A DNA stretch of 53,725 nt from Aeromicrobium sp. (GCA_014377785.1 JACMOZ010000340.1:1-53725), one strand, 5' to 3'. Shown: positions 8,161 through 16,516, counted from the first letter of the stretch. Translations and numbers: made by a program. The notes: a model not told the origin generated them from the letters alone.

Positions 8161-8934
8161 ATGACGAGCAACCCCGCAAAACTGGCTCCAGGAGCCGAAC
8201 CCATGACGGTCGACGGCGGCCGCATCGGCGTGCTGCTGAGTCACGGATTCACCGGATCACCGGCATCGATGGTCCCGTGGGGCTACGATCTGGCCGGACG
8301 TGGCTATACCGTGAGGGTGCCGCTGTTGCCGGGTCACGGTACGTCGTGGCAAGACATGAACAGGACCGGTTGGGAAGACTGGTACGGCGAGGTTGATCGC
8401 ACCCTTACCGAACTCCGCAGTACATGCGACCACGTCGTTGTGGCCGGACTGTCTATGGGCGGTTGCCTCGCGTTGCGCCTTGCCGAACAGCGTCCCGGCG
8501 ATGTTGACGCCTTGGTGCTGGTCAACCCGGCAGTGAGTCTTGACAACAAGGCCCTCGCCATTCTTCCCGCACTCAAATTGATAGTGCCCTCGCTCGCCGG
8601 CATCGGCAACGACATCAAGAAACCCGGAATGGATGAAATCGGCTATGCCAGAACGCCGCTCCGCGCCTTGGCATCCCAAGTGAAAATGTGGAAAGACGTC
8701 CGCGCGAATCTCGCCAAAGTTACGCAACCGTTGCTGTTCTTCCGCTCCGATGACGATCACGTCGTCGACGCAGGCTCCATGGACATCATTCGGGCTGGAG
8801 TGTCTTCCAAAACAGTCGAGTTTGTGGCTTTGCACGACAGTTTCCATGTGGCAACGCTCGACAACGATGCACCATTGATCTTCGATACGTCTGCGGACTT
8901 CATCGCCGCACAAGTCGCGGCTGCGCGTGGCTGA
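8161..8934 (+). CDS. Alpha/beta hydrolase (carboxylesterase/monoacylglycerol lipase-like)
   Basis: The protein has 257 residues from ATG 8161. The alpha/beta-hydrolase layout is clear: oxyanion segment LLSHGFTGSP near residues 25-34, nucleophile elbow GLSMGG with Ser98, acidic residue in the FRSDDDHVVD segment, and the His in LHDSFHVATLD near the C-terminus. It resembles EstD/Est30-type carboxylesterases. The gene is divergent from plsC, and the pairing suggests lipid or acylglycerol turnover, which is inference. The substrate cannot be read from the sequence. The stop lies inside the next gene's start region (8-base overlap). Confidence 0.9.
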   Translation: MTSNPAKLAPGAEPMTVDGGRIGVLLSHGFTGSPASMVPWGYDLAGRGYTVRVPLLPGHGTSWQDMNRTGWEDWYGEVDRTLTELRSTCDHVVVAGLSMGGCLALRLAEQRPGDVDALVLVNPAVSLDNKALAILPALKLIVPSLAGIGNDIKKPGMDEIGYARTPLRALASQVKMWKDVRANLAKVTQPLLFFRSDDDHVVDAGSMDIIRAGVSSKTVEFVALHDSFHVATLDNDAPLIFDTSADFIAAQVAAARG

Positions 8935-9334
8935 CCCCGACGAGGAGTTCAACAAGATCGTGGAGGGGCTTGAACTGGAGTTGCCTCCCTCTTCGGAGGC
9001 CGAGGCGCCCAAGGGCAGGCATCCTTCAGACCCCACGTTTCAGCCCGAACCCAAGCGGCGTGCACCGATCGAGCACGACGAAGAAATTGCTTATCGAACG
9101 CCGCCTCCACGACCAAAGCGACCACCGAGCAGAGCGCGCACGTGTGCGTGGGTTGCCGTTTTCGGTGCTCCAGGCCTGCTCGCCGCCGCAACTCTTGCTG
9201 GAATATTGCTGCCGAGAGTTGTGGTCCTCGCCGCAGTCATTATTTTTGTCGCCGCGGTGATCTATTTGATTTCGCGGTTGCCCGAACACGGACCCTCGCG
9301 CCCGGACTGGCCGGACGACGGCGCCGTGCTCTGA
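8927..9334 (+). CDS. Small membrane protein with Pro/Glu-rich cytoplasmic tail
   Basis: GTG 8927 overlaps the hydrolase stop by eight bases and opens a 135-residue protein. Residues 1-70 are acidic and proline-rich with many charged residues (PPPRPKRPPSRA). Two hydrophobic segments follow at about residues 73-95 and 98-114, then a short hydrophilic end with PDWPDDGAVL. No catalytic motif is visible. Small proteins of this design sit at this place in other actinobacteria, but I know of no function. The 3' end overlaps the convergent ROK kinase gene by 95 bases. Confidence 0.75.
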   Translation: MADPDEEFNKIVEGLELELPPSSEAEAPKGRHPSDPTFQPEPKRRAPIEHDEEIAYRTPPPRPKRPPSRARTCAWVAVFGAPGLLAAATLAGILLPRVVVLAAVIIFVAAVIYLISRLPEHGPSRPDWPDDGAVL

Positions 9335-10277
9335 GTCGAGACATGTCGGCCGCACCGATGAGTCCAGCTTCGGGCCCCAGATGCGCCCTCACGATGCGTG
9401 CTTCGGCGCGATAACCGCGTCCCGTCAGAGCTTTGCTGAAAGCAGTCCGCGCCGGCCCGATCAGCATTTCACCGGCGTCGCTGACTCCCCCGCCGATCAC
9501 GAAGATGCCCGGGTCGAAAGCTGCCGCAAGGTTGGCGATGCCGACGCCGAGCCATTGGCCGACATCGGCGATCCACTCGATGGCCTCGGCATTGCCTTCC
9601 GTCGCAATCTCCGTGACGTGGCTGCCTTCGATGGCCCCAACTGCGCCACCGGCAGAAGAGAGCAACGACTTGCCCAACTCCGTGCCTTCGGTCGCAGCTG
9701 CTCGAGCCCGCCGGGTCAGGACCCGGCCACTGGCATACTGCTCCCAGCAGCCCGTGTTTCCGCATTCGCACGGATGACCATCGGGTACGACCTGCATATG
9801 GCCGAACTCGCCGGCAAGCCCGTAATGGCCACGATAGGTCTGGCCGTCGATGACAAGGGCGCCGCCGATTCCGGTGCCCAGCGTGATGAGAACAAGGTCC
9901 GATTCGTTTTGGGCGGCACCGAAGCGCCATTCGGCCCAACCGCTTGCATTGGCATCGTTGTCGACGAGGACCGGCAAACCGGTGCGGCGGAATACGGCAT
10001 CCCGCAGGGGCTCGTTGCGCCACGCAAGATGCGGTGAGAACTGTACGGTCGATTGGGTCGGGTCGACAAAGCCGGCGGCGCCGATGCCGATGGAATGGAT
10101 GTGGTGGTTGCGACGAAATGTCTCGGCAATGTCGGCGATCGCATTGAGGACTTCCGCCGGACTCGTCGAAGGCGTCTCGCGACGCAGCTTTTCGATGATC
10201 ACCCCATCTTGGTCGACAACACCGGAGGCAATCTTGGTGCCACCGATGTCGATCCCGATCGCCAGTTTCTCGGCCAC
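9240..10277 (-). CDS. ROK-family sugar kinase (glucokinase-like), second copy
   Basis: The start is GTG 10277, overlapping the stop of the upstream ROK gene by one base (TAGTG), so the two copies are translationally coupled. The 345-residue product has the N-terminal phosphate loop IGIDIGGTKIASG, catalytic Asp in LVDNDANASGWAE, TLGTGIGGALV, and the ROK zinc signature CECGNTGCWEQYASG preceded by the sugar-binding EFGH. The last 30 or so residues after LIGAADMSRL are Arg/Pro-rich and unlike ROK ends; they are read antisense through the neighbouring membrane-protein gene, which suggests a lost stop or a frameshift near 9330. It should phosphorylate glucose or another hexose. Confidence 0.88.
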   Translation of the reverse strand: MAEKLAIGIDIGGTKIASGVVDQDGVIIEKLRRETPSTSPAEVLNAIADIAETFRRNHHIHSIGIGAAGFVDPTQSTVQFSPHLAWRNEPLRDAVFRRTGLPVLVDNDANASGWAEWRFGAAQNESDLVLITLGTGIGGALVIDGQTYRGHYGLAGEFGHMQVVPDGHPCECGNTGCWEQYASGRVLTRRARAAATEGTELGKSLLSSAGGAVGAIEGSHVTEIATEGNAEAIEWIADVGQWLGVGIANLAAAFDPGIFVIGGGVSDAGEMLIGPARTAFSKALTGRGYRAEARIVRAHLGPEAGLIGAADMSRLRARRRRPASPGARVRVRATAKSNRSPRRQK

Positions 10278-11266
10278 TATGAGTTCCCCGAAGCACGAGT
10301 GGAATCGGGCGCCGATCCGGCCGGTGCAGATCGGGCCAGATCGGCGGCACCGATCAGTCCGGCCTGATTGCCCAACGCGGCAAGACGGAGCGACGCGATC
10401 GGCCGGTGATCGTGTGCCGACAGGTACTGGCCGAAGGACTCCTGAATGGGCGCAAGGATAAGTTCGCCGGCTGCGGCGACACCACCACCGATGGCCACGA
10501 CGCTCGGGTCCAGGATCGTGCACAAGGTCGCGATGCCTTCGCCCAACCAGTGACCGACATCGGTCAGCAAGTCGATGGCAAGCGCGTCGCCCTGCTGAGC
10601 AAGTTTGGTCACCATGGGGCCGTCGATGAGAGTCGGATCGCCGCCGACGGACGCTGCGAGAGCGGCCGCGCGTGGATCATCGGCCGTGACCAGTTCGCGG
10701 GCCTCACGCACAAGCGCGCTGCCACTTGCATACTTCTCCCAGCAGCCGAGCTGACCGCAACCGCAGAGGATGCCTTCGCGGACGACACGCATGTGGCCGA
10801 TCTCGGCCGCGACGCCGAAGCCGCCACGGTACAACTGGCCGTCGTGAACGATGCCACCACCGATACCGGTGCCGACGGTGACGAGCAGAAGGTCGTCGGT
10901 GTCTTCACCGGCGCCAAAACGAAATTCGCCCCAGGCTGCGGCGTTGGCGTCGTTTTCCACGATCACCGGGAGTCCCACACGATCCCGGACCTGGGCGGCA
11001 AGTGGTTCATCGATCCAGTCGATGTTGGGAGCGAAAAGCACGGTCTGACGCGCCGCGTCAATGAACCCGGCGGCACCAATACCGATGCCGAGTATCTTGT
11101 GGTTGCCGCGGAGGCGTTCGACGAGTTCAGCCACCATGGGCGCGATCTCGGCGGCTTCGGTTGCCGGCGTCTCGTGGCGAGCCGACTCGACGATTTTGCC
11201 GTCTTCGGACACGAGTCCGGCGGCTATCTTTGTGCCGCCGATGTCGACGCCAATGGTCAAACTCAT
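10277..11266 (-). CDS. glk: ROK-family glucokinase
   Basis: This 329-residue protein begins MSLTIGVDIGGTKIAAG, the ATP phosphate loop. The catalytic Asp is in IVENDANAAAWGE, the adenosine loop in TVGTGIGGGIV, and the ROK zinc-binding cluster is CGCGQLGCWEKYASG after EIGH. The pattern and position match GlkA of Streptomyces (SCO2126), the main glucokinase and a mediator of carbon catabolite control there; the regulatory role here is inference. The start overlaps the upstream DUF5304-like stop (ATGA). The C-terminus has a short Ser/Ala extension. The second ROK gene follows directly. Confidence 0.93.
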   Translation of the reverse strand: MSLTIGVDIGGTKIAAGLVSEDGKIVESARHETPATEAAEIAPMVAELVERLRGNHKILGIGIGAAGFIDAARQTVLFAPNIDWIDEPLAAQVRDRVGLPVIVENDANAAAWGEFRFGAGEDTDDLLLVTVGTGIGGGIVHDGQLYRGGFGVAAEIGHMRVVREGILCGCGQLGCWEKYASGSALVREARELVTADDPRAAALAASVGGDPTLIDGPMVTKLAQQGDALAIDLLTDVGHWLGEGIATLCTILDPSVVAIGGGVAAAGELILAPIQESFGQYLSAHDHRPIASLRLAALGNQAGLIGAADLARSAPAGSAPDSTRASGNS

Positions 11267-11547
11267 GTTCCCTCCTCGTGTGGCGCAGTCTCCTCGGGTG
11301 CCGCCGGTTCCTTCGCCGGGACGGCCTGTTCGATCAGTTCGCGCACCGAGCGAGCCAGCGTGGCCGCGGATTGGGTAACGCGTTCGATGGCCTCGGGATT
11401 GTCACGGACGTAGTTGACCATTTGGCACAACGGGCACCAAGCGTTGGTGCAACGATGCTCCTGAACGCCCCCGTTTGTAGAAAGTGCGTACAGGAGCTTC
11501 ATGGCTTCTTCGGCGACGCTGCCGATCGCGTCGTGCGACTCAGCCAC
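11263..11547 (-). CDS. DUF5304-like small conserved actinobacterial protein
   Basis: This is a 94-residue protein between an SRPBCC gene and the glucokinase gene, with overlaps on both sides (8 and 4 bases), so it belongs to a tight operon. A conserved central block HRCTNAWCPLCQMVNYVRDN carries three cysteines, of which CPLC could bind metal or form a disulfide. The rest is helical, and the tail is Glu/Pro/Ala-rich. A matching small gene sits beside glkA in Streptomyces. No function is established; association with the glucokinase is guesswork. Confidence 0.8.
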   Translation of the reverse strand: MAESHDAIGSVAEEAMKLLYALSTNGGVQEHRCTNAWCPLCQMVNYVRDNPEAIERVTQSAATLARSVRELIEQAVPAKEPAAPEETAPHEEGT

Positions 11548-11989
11548 CGGTTTTGTCGCTCTCGACCCAGCTTTTCAGTCCTCTGAGCGCCGTGTCGATG
11601 ATGACCTTCTCGGCTTTGCGTTTGAGCATGCCCAGAAGTGGAATCGAGACGTCGACGGCGAGTTTGTAGGTCACGCGGGTTTCGTTGCCACCGATGTCCT
11701 CAAGGACATACGTGCCGTCCATCGACGTCAGCATGGCGCCGGGCTCTTCGAGGGACCACGAGACGTTGCGATCGCCGTCCCAGAGGTATTCGAGGGTGTA
11801 TTGGTCGCGGATCGGTGCAGCTTCCAGGACGAATTGCACTTTCGCGGCCCTGCCGTCGGAATCGACCTTCAGAACGTCGGCGACCTGGACCCCGGTGGCC
11901 CATGACGGGTATGACGCAAAGTCGGCGATGACCGTCATGATCTCGTTCGCAGGCGCTTCGATCACGATGTCGCTCGTCGTACGCGCCAT
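11540..11989 (-). CDS. SRPBCC-family (START/polyketide-cyclase-like) protein
   Basis: The protein has 149 residues and begins MARTTSDIVIEAPANEIMTV. The pattern of an N-terminal strand, DFASYPSWATGVQ and a long C-terminal helix with AEKVIIDTALRGLKSWVES is the helix-grip fold of the SRPBCC/polyketide cyclase-dehydrase family. Such proteins bind lipids or other hydrophobic ligands in a cavity. It is the counterpart of the Rv2185c-type proteins found next to fadD15 in mycobacteria, so a link to lipid metabolism is plausible. GGAGGGG lies before the start. A second, diverged SRPBCC gene is 49 bases upstream. Confidence 0.85.
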   Translation of the reverse strand: MARTTSDIVIEAPANEIMTVIADFASYPSWATGVQVADVLKVDSDGRAAKVQFVLEAAPIRDQYTLEYLWDGDRNVSWSLEEPGAMLTSMDGTYVLEDIGGNETRVTYKLAVDVSIPLLGMLKRKAEKVIIDTALRGLKSWVESDKTGG

Positions 11990-12037
11990 TGCCCCTCCTT
12001 CGCAGGTGCAGTCTTCCCCGGCTTGGTCGCCGCGGCC

Positions 12038-12424
12038 TCAGCTTTGTTCGGGAATTTTACCGTGACCTGCCGGAGCGACGCCCGCTGGGCGCTCGATGTC
12101 GTAGCCGGACTTCACCTCGAGTATCCAACGTTTTACCGGTATCGCGTAGAGACGCCTCATTCGGGACTCCGAACGCCGCGATCGGGAATCGGCCTGAAGA
12201 TAGACGTGCACGATGACCCCGCCGTGGGACGGCTCGAGCCAGACTTCGGCCGTGCCGGTCAACTGTCCTGAGAGGGTCCAACGTTTGCCACTGACCCCAC
12301 GATCGTCATAAGGATGCAGGTCCATACCGAAGGATTTCCAAGCCCTCTCATCGCAGAAAATATCCCGCAGCTCGGCCACCGGGGCGAGGACGAACGTCTC
12401 GTCGATAACGTCCAAAGCCGGCAT
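12038..12424 (-). CDS. Second SRPBCC-like protein
   Basis: The protein has 128 residues, starting at ATG 12424 (MPALDVIDETFVLAP) with a G-rich GGGGGGAT just upstream; an in-frame start at 12442 is less likely. It has the helix-grip pattern: an N-terminal strand ending at AVAELRD, the WKSFGMDLHPYDDRGVSG loop, paired strands (KRWTLSG, GTAEVWLEP, VIVHVYLQ) and a C-terminal helix. It is Arg-rich in the middle (SRSRRSESRMRRLY). Mycobacteria have two such genes between plsC and fadD15, so this matches the expected layout. It is divergent from the acyl-CoA synthetase gene. Confidence 0.75.
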   Translation of the reverse strand: MPALDVIDETFVLAPVAELRDIFCDERAWKSFGMDLHPYDDRGVSGKRWTLSGQLTGTAEVWLEPSHGGVIVHVYLQADSRSRRSESRMRRLYAIPVKRWILEVKSGYDIERPAGVAPAGHGKIPEQS

Positions 12425-12458
12425 GACATCCCCCCTTATCAACGGTCGGTCCTGACTG

Positions 12459-12464
12459 TAGCCT
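12459..12464 (+). promoter_or_regulatory. -10 box for leaderless acyl-CoA synthetase gene
   Basis: TAGCCT ends seven bases before GTG 12472. A -35-like TTATCA lies at 12436-12441, 17 bases upstream. No ribosome binding site is present. Confidence 0.4.
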
Positions 12465-12471
12465 GCCGTAC

Positions 12472-14190
12472 GTGACTAACCTGGGTAATCTCACCGACGA
12501 CGTACGCGACCGTCTCGCGGCCAACGCCGATGCCATCGCCTTCTCTCGAAACACCGAAGGCAGTTGGCGTGATGTCACCATCGGTGAGTTCCACCAACAA
12601 GTCATTGACGTTGCCAAGGGGCTCATCGCCGCCGGCGTGAACCCCGCCGATCGTGTGGCTTTACTGTCCAAGACCCGTTATGAATGGACCGTATTCGACT
12701 TCGCAATCCTGTGGATCGGTGCCATCACCGTTCCGATCTACGAAACGTCCTCGGCCGATCAGATCGGCTGGATCCTGCAGAACTCCGGCGCTGTCGCTGG
12801 CATCGTCGAGAACGCCGGACACATCGAACGCGTCCACCAAGTGCGGGGCGACGCTCCCGAATTGCGTCATCTGTGGAGCATTGACGCCGGCGCAATCGCC
12901 GAGGTCTCGACCTTGGGCGTCGACATCGCTGATGACGAGGTGGAAAGGCGACGGGCTGCCCTGACGAGCGACACCTTGGCAACACTGGTCTATACCTCCG
13001 GAACGACCGGTCGGCCGAAGGGTTGCAAGTTGACTCACGGCAACTTCCGGTTCGAACTCGGTTCGGCGATCGACATGATGCCCGAACTCTTCGACGAGGA
13101 CGATGCCTCCACTCTCTTGTTCCTCCCACTCGCCCATGTCTTCGCGCGCATCATTGCGTTCGGCGCCATCCGGGCCGGCGCCAAGCTCGGCCATACCGCC
13201 GATGTGACCGACCTCGTCACTCATCTGGGCGAGTTCCATCCGACATTTATCCTTGCCGTCCCGCGCGTGTTCGAAAAAGTCTTCAATTCGGCGAGCCAGA
13301 AGGCCTATGCAGACGGCAAAGGCAAAGTCTTCGACCGGGCTGCCGCCATTGCGATCGCCTACAGCAAGGCACAGGACAAAGGCAAGCCCGGCATTGCATT
13401 GCGCGCCAAGCACGCGCTGTTCGACAAACTCGTCTTCGCCAAACTCCGGGAGGTGCTAGGCGGCAAGGTGGCGTTCGCCATTTCCGGTGGTGCCCCCCTC
13501 GGTGACCGCCTCGCCCACTTTTACCGCGGCATTGGCGTGCCCGTGCTCGAGGGTTACGGCCTCACCGAGTCGACTGCCGCGCTGTGCGTCAACACGCCGA
13601 CCGAGTTCCGCATCGGCACTGTCGGCAAAGCCCTGGGCAGCACCGAGGTGCGGGTCGCCGGTGATGGCGAACTGCACTTCCGCGGCAATCAGATCTTCAC
13701 CGGTTATTGGCGTAACGATGAGGCCACGAACCTGGTTCTCGACAAGGACGGCTGGTTTTCCACTGGTGATCTTGGCGAGGTCGACGGTGATGGTTTTGTG
13801 AAGGTCACCGGTCGAAAAAAGGAAATCCTCGTCACCGCGGGCGGCAAAAACGTCGCACCGGCTGTTCTCGAGGATCGTGTTCGTTCGCACCCGCTCATCA
13901 GCCAGTGCCTTGTAGTCGGGGACGGCAAGCCGTTCATCGCGGCCTTGGTAACGATCGATCCCGAGGCCTATGACGGCGACCTGGACTCCCCGGATCTTCG
14001 TGTCGAAATGCAGAAGGCTGTCGACAAGGCGAATTCCCTGGTGTCCAAGGCCGAGTCGATCCGCAGGTTCCAGATAATGCCCGAGGACTGGACCGAGGAA
14101 AACGGTTATTTGACGCCGTCATTGAAGGTCAAGCGCAATGTCATCATGCGTGACTATCACGACGTCATCGAGGCGCTCTTCACCAGATAG
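12472..14190 (+). CDS. Long-chain fatty-acid--CoA ligase (FadD15 type)
   Basis: The 572-residue AMP-forming synthetase activates fatty acids through an acyl-adenylate to the CoA thioester. The phosphate-binding loop YTSGTTGRPKG begins at residue 174. The adenylate block (EGYGLTEST), the WFSTGDLGEVDGDGF motif and the hinge GRKKEILVTAGGKNVAP are all present and in order, and a Lys-rich C-terminus (PSLKVKRNVI) supplies the catalytic lysine. The start GTG 12472 lacks a Shine-Dalgarno and is probably leaderless. Placement beside SRPBCC genes equals Rv2187 (fadD15). The 3' end overlaps the convergent metalloprotease gene by 34 bases. Confidence 0.94.
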   Translation: MTNLGNLTDDVRDRLAANADAIAFSRNTEGSWRDVTIGEFHQQVIDVAKGLIAAGVNPADRVALLSKTRYEWTVFDFAILWIGAITVPIYETSSADQIGWILQNSGAVAGIVENAGHIERVHQVRGDAPELRHLWSIDAGAIAEVSTLGVDIADDEVERRRAALTSDTLATLVYTSGTTGRPKGCKLTHGNFRFELGSAIDMMPELFDEDDASTLLFLPLAHVFARIIAFGAIRAGAKLGHTADVTDLVTHLGEFHPTFILAVPRVFEKVFNSASQKAYADGKGKVFDRAAAIAIAYSKAQDKGKPGIALRAKHALFDKLVFAKLREVLGGKVAFAISGGAPLGDRLAHFYRGIGVPVLEGYGLTESTAALCVNTPTEFRIGTVGKALGSTEVRVAGDGELHFRGNQIFTGYWRNDEATNLVLDKDGWFSTGDLGEVDGDGFVKVTGRKKEILVTAGGKNVAPAVLEDRVRSHPLISQCLVVGDGKPFIAALVTIDPEAYDGDLDSPDLRVEMQKAVDKANSLVSKAESIRRFQIMPEDWTEENGYLTPSLKVKRNVIMRDYHDVIEALFTR

Positions 14191-15416
14191 GCGCGCCAAT
14201 CGCGGGTGATCTCGGCGACGGACAAGCCAAAAGCCGACTCGGTTGCCTTTGCCGTGGGGGTGCCACCGAGTACGGCGTTGTAGAACCCCAGAACGTCTTT
14301 ATCGCCGAAGCGGGCTCCGAGCATCCGGAAGATCATCCATGCCGACTCATACGTGCCGCCCAAGCCGTGTTGAGTCGAGCCAAAGTCAGCGGCAGTCGGC
14401 AAATGATTCGGAGCGCCGTCCTTTTTGACGCTTCGCAGGATCTGGCCGGCGCTCACTGACAGCGACGCCCTGTCGTCGTGCAGGGCGACATAGTCTGCGA
14501 AGCCCTCGGCAACCCAGGACTCGATGTTCGATGTCGTGGCATTCGTCATGAGGTGCGTCGCCTCGTGGGTCAATACCACTTGGGCGGCACGGGTGTCCAT
14601 CGTCGCGAAGACCGCGGGGTTGAGGACTACTACCGTCGCCGCTTTGGCGCTGGTGCTGCCGTCGATGGTGGTGGTGACGGCGGCGATCTGTCCGATCGAC
14701 GTCGTCGACTGGTCGACCATTTCCGCGGCCCGCGGCCCCGTATGAGGCGAGACAACGACAAGCCGGTCTGTCGCCGTGGTCACAACCTTGCTCACGTCGT
14801 CGTAGGCGATGTTGGCTTGCTCGGCGATCGATTGGTCCGCGTTACCGCCATCGATCGAGATGACCGTGGCGCCCTCGCTGCGGGAAAGTTCAAGCTTGCC
14901 GGCAAGCCAGAGCGGGAGAGCACCCGCTCCGTGCTCGACAGCGCGAATGGCGAAGGCGCCGTTCTTCAGTGGGTCGAGGACAAGGGTGACTTCTGCCTGT
15001 TTGGTTTGCCGCTCGGCGAGCCCCGACGGAGGTCCTGGACGCCAGCTGACCTCGACGGTTGCCTCCGTCGCCCCGTCAGCGCGCACACCGGCATCGCCTC
15101 CGCTGACGAAGCGAAGTTCTATGTCGGTCGCTCCGAGCAAAGAAATGTTCGCGTAAGTTTCCTTCGCCCAAGCGCGGGAATCCTTGGAGCCGCCGGCTGC
15201 GGAAACGAATTCGGTTTCGGAACGCGCATTGTCGAGCTCGCGGATCTGGGCAGAAATGACGGCGCCCGCGTTCGCCGAAATGACCGGCTTGGCTGGGGTG
15301 GCGTCGGTGCGCCAAGGCTGCTGCCACACCGTGACAGCGATCGCCAGGACGACGAGGATCGCTCCTGCGATCAGGTTCGGAGAGAGGCGGAGTCTCTCAG
15401 CCGAATCGTCAGCCAA
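14157..15416 (-). CDS. Membrane-anchored HExxH metalloprotease-like protein
   Basis: The 419-residue protein starts at TTG 15416, overlapping the stop of the upstream NlpC/P60 gene by eight bases. One membrane helix is near residues 14-31 (LIAGAILVVLAIAVTVW); the rest is predicted outside. A zinc-binding HEATH motif sits at residues 284-288, and the third ligand is probably in the WVAEGFADYVAL segment about 20 residues on, the gluzincin pattern. The middle carries an NTF2-like region. The position next to an NlpC/P60 hydrolase suggests a cell-envelope role. Homologues exist in Streptomyces at this locus, without known substrates. Confidence 0.85.
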   Translation of the reverse strand: MADDSAERLRLSPNLIAGAILVVLAIAVTVWQQPWRTDATPAKPVISANAGAVISAQIRELDNARSETEFVSAAGGSKDSRAWAKETYANISLLGATDIELRFVSGGDAGVRADGATEATVEVSWRPGPPSGLAERQTKQAEVTLVLDPLKNGAFAIRAVEHGAGALPLWLAGKLELSRSEGATVISIDGGNADQSIAEQANIAYDDVSKVVTTATDRLVVVSPHTGPRAAEMVDQSTTSIGQIAAVTTTIDGSTSAKAATVVVLNPAVFATMDTRAAQVVLTHEATHLMTNATTSNIESWVAEGFADYVALHDDRASLSVSAGQILRSVKKDGAPNHLPTAADFGSTQHGLGGTYESAWMIFRMLGARFGDKDVLGFYNAVLGGTPTAKATESAFGLSVAEITRDWRAYLVKSASMTS

Positions 15417-16365
15417 TCCGTCCGGCCTTGCTGAAACCGCTCAGGCCGGTGATCTCGACGCTCTTGCCGGGTCGGGGCGCGTGCACCACCCTGCCGTTGC
15501 CCAGATACATACCGTCATGTGACATGTCGCCGTAGAACACCAGGTCGCCCGGCTGTAGCGAGCCCATCGCCACGGGTTGCGAGGCGGCGTATTGCGGTCC
15601 GACGACGCGAGGGATGGAGACACCGGCGGCCGCCCATGCCTTCATCACCAATCCGGAGCAGTCCCAACTGCTCGGGCCTGTCCCTCCATAGACGTAAGGG
15701 TCACCGAGCTGCGCCAATGCGAAGTCGACGGCGGCCTTGGCGCGGCCTGAGGCATCGACTTTGACGTTTTCGTCGACGTTGCTTGTATTGAATGCGGTCT
15801 GCTGCGGTGCCGTGAGTCGCGCGAGTTGGGCCTTGGCCGCGTTGTAATTCTTACGGACTTCGGCTTGTTTGGCCTTGGCCTGCTTTTGCGCGGCCATCAG
15901 ATCGTTGTTGCGATCCTTGAGCTGAGCGCGGCGGTTCTTGAGCTCCTTGGCGACAGCACCGAATTTTTCGAGAGCATCGGCGCGGGAACTGTTGAGGGCC
16001 TGAACAGCACCCAAACCGTCGAGGAACGCTGTGGGGTTTTTGCTACCCAGCAAATTGACTGTCGGGCCGAGCGGAGCGTCCATCTGCTGCGACACGATGG
16101 CCGCGCTGAGGGTTTCCTTCTGGGCGTTGTAGGTCTTCTCTTCGCGCCCAATGTCGACGTTCAGATCATCGATCTCTGATTGCGTGGATTTGATTTCCGT
16201 CTTCAAAAGGTTGACGCTTTCGACGACCGCTTCGACCTTGTGGAAGGAGAGTTCTACCTCCTTGGGAGTGATCTTCGGTTCTGCCTGAGCAGTCGAAAAG
16301 GTCAACATTCCGCATGACAAAGCGGTTGCCAGAATCACGGCAAAACCGGCGCGTTTATGGCGCAC
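15409..16365 (-). CDS. Secreted NlpC/P60 peptidoglycan endopeptidase with coiled coil
   Basis: I start the protein (318 residues) at GTG 16365: AGGAG lies five bases upstream, and the frame further upstream overlaps a riboswitch. A signal peptide (HKRAGFAVILATALSCGM to about residue 29) is followed by a long coiled coil (about residues 35-175) and a C-terminal NlpC/P60 domain with catalytic Cys236 (WDCSGLV), the SHDGMYLG histidine and His295 (VVHAPRPG). It should cleave D-Glu-meso-DAP bonds in stem peptides outside the cell, like RipA-type or Rv2190c-type hydrolases, with the coiled coil as a possible regulator. A c-di-AMP riboswitch precedes it, and the metalloprotease gene overlaps its 3' end. 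Confidence 0.93.
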   Translation of the reverse strand: MRHKRAGFAVILATALSCGMLTFSTAQAEPKITPKEVELSFHKVEAVVESVNLLKTEIKSTQSEIDDLNVDIGREEKTYNAQKETLSAAIVSQQMDAPLGPTVNLLGSKNPTAFLDGLGAVQALNSSRADALEKFGAVAKELKNRRAQLKDRNNDLMAAQKQAKAKQAEVRKNYNAAKAQLARLTAPQQTAFNTSNVDENVKVDASGRAKAAVDFALAQLGDPYVYGGTGPSSWDCSGLVMKAWAAAGVSIPRVVGPQYAASQPVAMGSLQPGDLVFYGDMSHDGMYLGNGRVVHAPRPGKSVEITGLSGFSKAGRIG

Positions 16366-16386
16366 ACGTACTCCTACATCCTCGAC

Positions 16387-16516
16387 GCCTACCGGGTGAG
16401 CTGACGGGTTCGGGCCAAAGGATTGCCCTACAGCACTTGCGTTAGACGCGAGCACCGATTCACCCCAAAAACTTGGGTCCCCGGCACGCTGCAGTTGACT
16501 TCTCCACAGTTGCAGC
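16387..16516 (-). promoter_or_regulatory. ydaO-type c-di-AMP riboswitch upstream of the NlpC/P60 gene
   Basis: On the minus strand the leader has an outer hairpin GCTGCAACTG..CAGTTGCAGC-like pairing at 16488-16516, the block CCGGGGACCCAAGT then GGGGTGAATCGG, and near the gene CCCGAACCCGTCAGCT followed by ACCCGGTAGGCG. These are the conserved joints of the ydaO/yuaA family as it occurs before actinobacterial cell-wall hydrolase genes. c-di-AMP binding usually turns expression off. The coding start at 16365 follows about 20 bases downstream. Confidence 0.85.

Noticed and set aside
14157..14190. 34-base overlap of the acyl-CoA ligase and metalloprotease 3' ends as something special
   Set aside because: Short convergent overlaps are common in compact actinobacterial genomes, and both C-termini look normal.
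16366..16455. Upstream extension of the NlpC/P60 frame to 16455
   Set aside because: It overlaps the riboswitch and lacks a ribosome site; GTG 16365 has AGGAG and leads directly into a signal peptide.
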